NCBI GenBank assembly: GCA_030151565.1
Contig: JASLDM010000138.1
Location: 1-7,475, forward strand
From: Flavobacterium sp.
Lineage (GTDB): Bacteria > Bacteroidota > Bacteroidia > Flavobacteriales > Flavobacteriaceae
Length of the DNA: 7,475 nucleotides
Direction of reading: 5' to 3'
Part shown: positions 6,162 through 7,475 of the stretch, one piece after another
Numbering within the stretch: the stretch's first letter is position 1
Layout: the number at the start of each line of letters is the position of its first letter
Translations under genes and position numbers: made by a program
Notes under the pieces: model-generated
Seen by the model: only the letters and a program-made list of their open reading frames with translations
Databases searched by the model: none
What the model was told of the DNA's origin: nothing

Positions 6162-7475
6162 GTGAAAATATCAAAATCGTATATCTTTCAGTCATTTGCC
6201 ATTTTAATAATGGCAAGTGGCTTTTTTTTGTTTTTTAAAACCTATTTGCCTAAAAAGATTTTTTCGGAAAGTACGGTTAACAATCAGCACGTTGTCGTGG
6301 ATAGCTTGATGCTTGAAGCGCTACAGCAACAAGATTCGTTAAAAAACAGCACGGCAAATGCTAAGGAAAATGACTCTTTGTCTCAAAGCAAAGAAGTTGT
6401 TTCTACAGAGCCGGCAAACACTTTTAAAGGGATGGTTTATCTGGATCCCTTTTTCGAAAAAATATACCAATTAGAACAACAGCGTACAGGCAAGGTTCGA
6501 ATTGCTTATTTTGGAGATTCGATGACCGATGGAGATTTAATCGTTCAAGATTTACGACGCAATTACCAAACGAATTACGGTGGGTCGGGTGTTGGTTTTG
6601 TGCCAATCACTTCAGAGTCTGCAAAATCCAGAGGTTCTATCGTACACCGTTATTCCACCAATTGGAAAACGCAATCGTATCTAAATGTCAAGCGTCCATT
6701 GAAGCCATTTGGAGTAAGCGGTCAGGTTTTCTTTGCCAATGATACCGTGCGTCCAACGTGGATTAGTTTCCAAGCGGGACAAACGTCTAATGTGGCCCAG
6801 TTGAATCAACCTGTATTGTATTACGGAGCTTCTAACAATACCCGTGGAACCGTTAGTTGGATTTCAGGTAGTGATACCGTGGTTCGAAGATTAACCCCTA
6901 ACAAGGCGTTGAATGCACTTCGTATATCCGATCGCAATATGTCTAGTTTAAAGGTTGAATTTGACCACGCCGATTCCATTCCTATTTATGGATTTGACTT
7001 TACAGCAGCACAAGCCGGTGTTCAAGTAGATAACTTTTCTAGTCGTGGAAATTCTGGATTGCCACTGTCATTGTTTCAACCAGGATTGATGAATCGCTTT
7101 CAAGAGCACTTACAATATGATTTGATCGTACTCCATTTTGGTACCAACGTACTGAATTACGGTTCCTATAATTACAACTGGTACACCAAGCAAATGGCTC
7201 GTGTGGTTACGCATTTGCGTGCTTGTTTCCCTAATGCGGCGATACTGGTGATTTCGACAGCGGATAAATCGACTAAGTATGATTTATCGATGCAAACGGA
7301 TTCGGCCGTAGTACCGTTAGTGCAGGCACAGCGTAAGTATGCCATGGAGGAGCGCACAGGTTTTATGAACTTGTATGAAGCTATGGGAGGGAAGAATGCT
7401 ATGGTAAGCTGGGTAGAGAACAGTCCAGCGAAGGCCAATAAGGATTATACACACTTCAACTTTAGAGGTGCTCAA
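6162..7475 (+). CDS. Membrane-anchored SGNH/GDSL-type hydrolase (3' end outside window)
   Basis: The frame runs open for 438 codons from GTG at 6162 to the right edge. The N-terminus is KISKSY followed by a hydrophobic segment (about residues 8-25), suggesting an inner-membrane anchor or uncleaved signal. A polar Ser/Asn/Lys-rich linker follows (about 45-90). The hydrolase domain shows block I YFGDSMTDGD with nucleophile S120, a candidate block II at FSSRGNSG, block III HFGTN (G327, N329), and block V DYTH with D428 and H431. That is a full Ser-Gly-Asn-His set, so the domain is likely an active esterase or acyltransferase facing the periplasm; the substrate is unknown. A long insertion between blocks I and II looks beta-rich. 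GTG is chosen because no ATG precedes the hydrophobic segment: the first in-frame ATG (6210) falls inside it and the next (6309) would remove it. A terminator-like hairpin overlaps codons 10-25. Probably expressed partly by read-through from argS. Confidence 0.85.
   Translation, partial: MKISKSYIFQSFAILIMASGFFLFFKTYLPKKIFSESTVNNQHVVVDSLMLEALQQQDSLKNSTANAKENDSLSQSKEVVSTEPANTFKGMVYLDPFFEKIYQLEQQRTGKVRIAYFGDSMTDGDLIVQDLRRNYQTNYGGSGVGFVPITSESAKSRGSIVHRYSTNWKTQSYLNVKRPLKPFGVSGQVFFANDTVRPTWISFQAGQTSNVAQLNQPVLYYGASNNTRGTVSWISGSDTVVRRLTPNKALNALRISDRNMSSLKVEFDHADSIPIYGFDFTAAQAGVQVDNFSSRGNSGLPLSLFQPGLMNRFQEHLQYDLIVLHFGTNVLNYGSYNYNWYTKQMARVVTHLRACFPNAAILVISTADKSTKYDLSMQTDSAVVPLVQAQRKYAMEERTGFMNLYEAMGGKNAMVSWVENSPAKANKDYTHFNFRGAQ
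6191..6236 (+). terminator. Terminator-like hairpin inside the start of the SGNH hydrolase gene
   Basis: The 5' arm 6191-6203 (GTCATTTGCCATT) pairs with 6209-6221 (AATGGCAAGTGGC) around loop TTAAT. That is a 13-bp stem with two G-T wobbles and a perfect 8-bp core (TTGCCATT/AATGGCAA). T8 follows directly at 6222-6229, then G and T6. This is a typical intrinsic terminator 42 nt after the argS stop, yet it lies within codons 10-25 of the downstream gene. It could end most argS transcripts, or act as an attenuator that translating ribosomes disrupt. Confidence 0.65.

Overview
The window looks like a chromosomal segment from a member of the Bacteroidota, most likely Flavobacteriaceae. The evidence is a TonB C-terminal domain of the flavobacterial kind next to folC, AT-rich coding sequence with no Shine-Dalgarno motifs, and Bacteroidota-type promoters (TTG, about 19-20 nt, TAnnTTTG) before the stable RNA genes. 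I cannot name the genus from sequence alone.

Layout, all genes on the + strand. (1) 1-1693: the 3' end of a TonB-family energy transducer, then folC (dihydrofolate/folylpolyglutamate synthase) 24 nt later, probably one operon entering from the left. (2) 1712-2160: a promoter, three identical tRNA-Val(UAC) genes in tandem at an exact 124-nt period, and a strong intrinsic terminator. (3) 2161-2937: about 0.8 kb without a convincing gene. It is strikingly G/T-rich and C-poor on the + strand and carries one notable inverted/direct repeat. (4) 2938-3861: a DyP-type haem peroxidase of the YfeX/EfeB-like group. (5) 4035-4268: a fourth, identical tRNA-Val(UAC) as a separate unit with its own promoter and terminator. 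(6) 4341-6149: argS (arginyl-tRNA synthetase). (7) 6162-7475: a membrane-anchored SGNH/GDSL hydrolase that starts with GTG and runs off the right edge.

Most of the content is housekeeping: valine tRNA supply, arginine tRNA charging, folate metabolism and outer-membrane energy coupling. I found no CRISPR array, transposase, phage gene or obvious defence system. The most unusual element is a textbook-shaped intrinsic terminator, 13-bp stem plus T8, lying inside the first codons of the SGNH hydrolase gene just after argS. It could separate or attenuate transcription between the two. The four identical tRNA genes, two of which bracket the peroxidase as direct repeats, and the strand-asymmetric spacer are the other points worth a second look.
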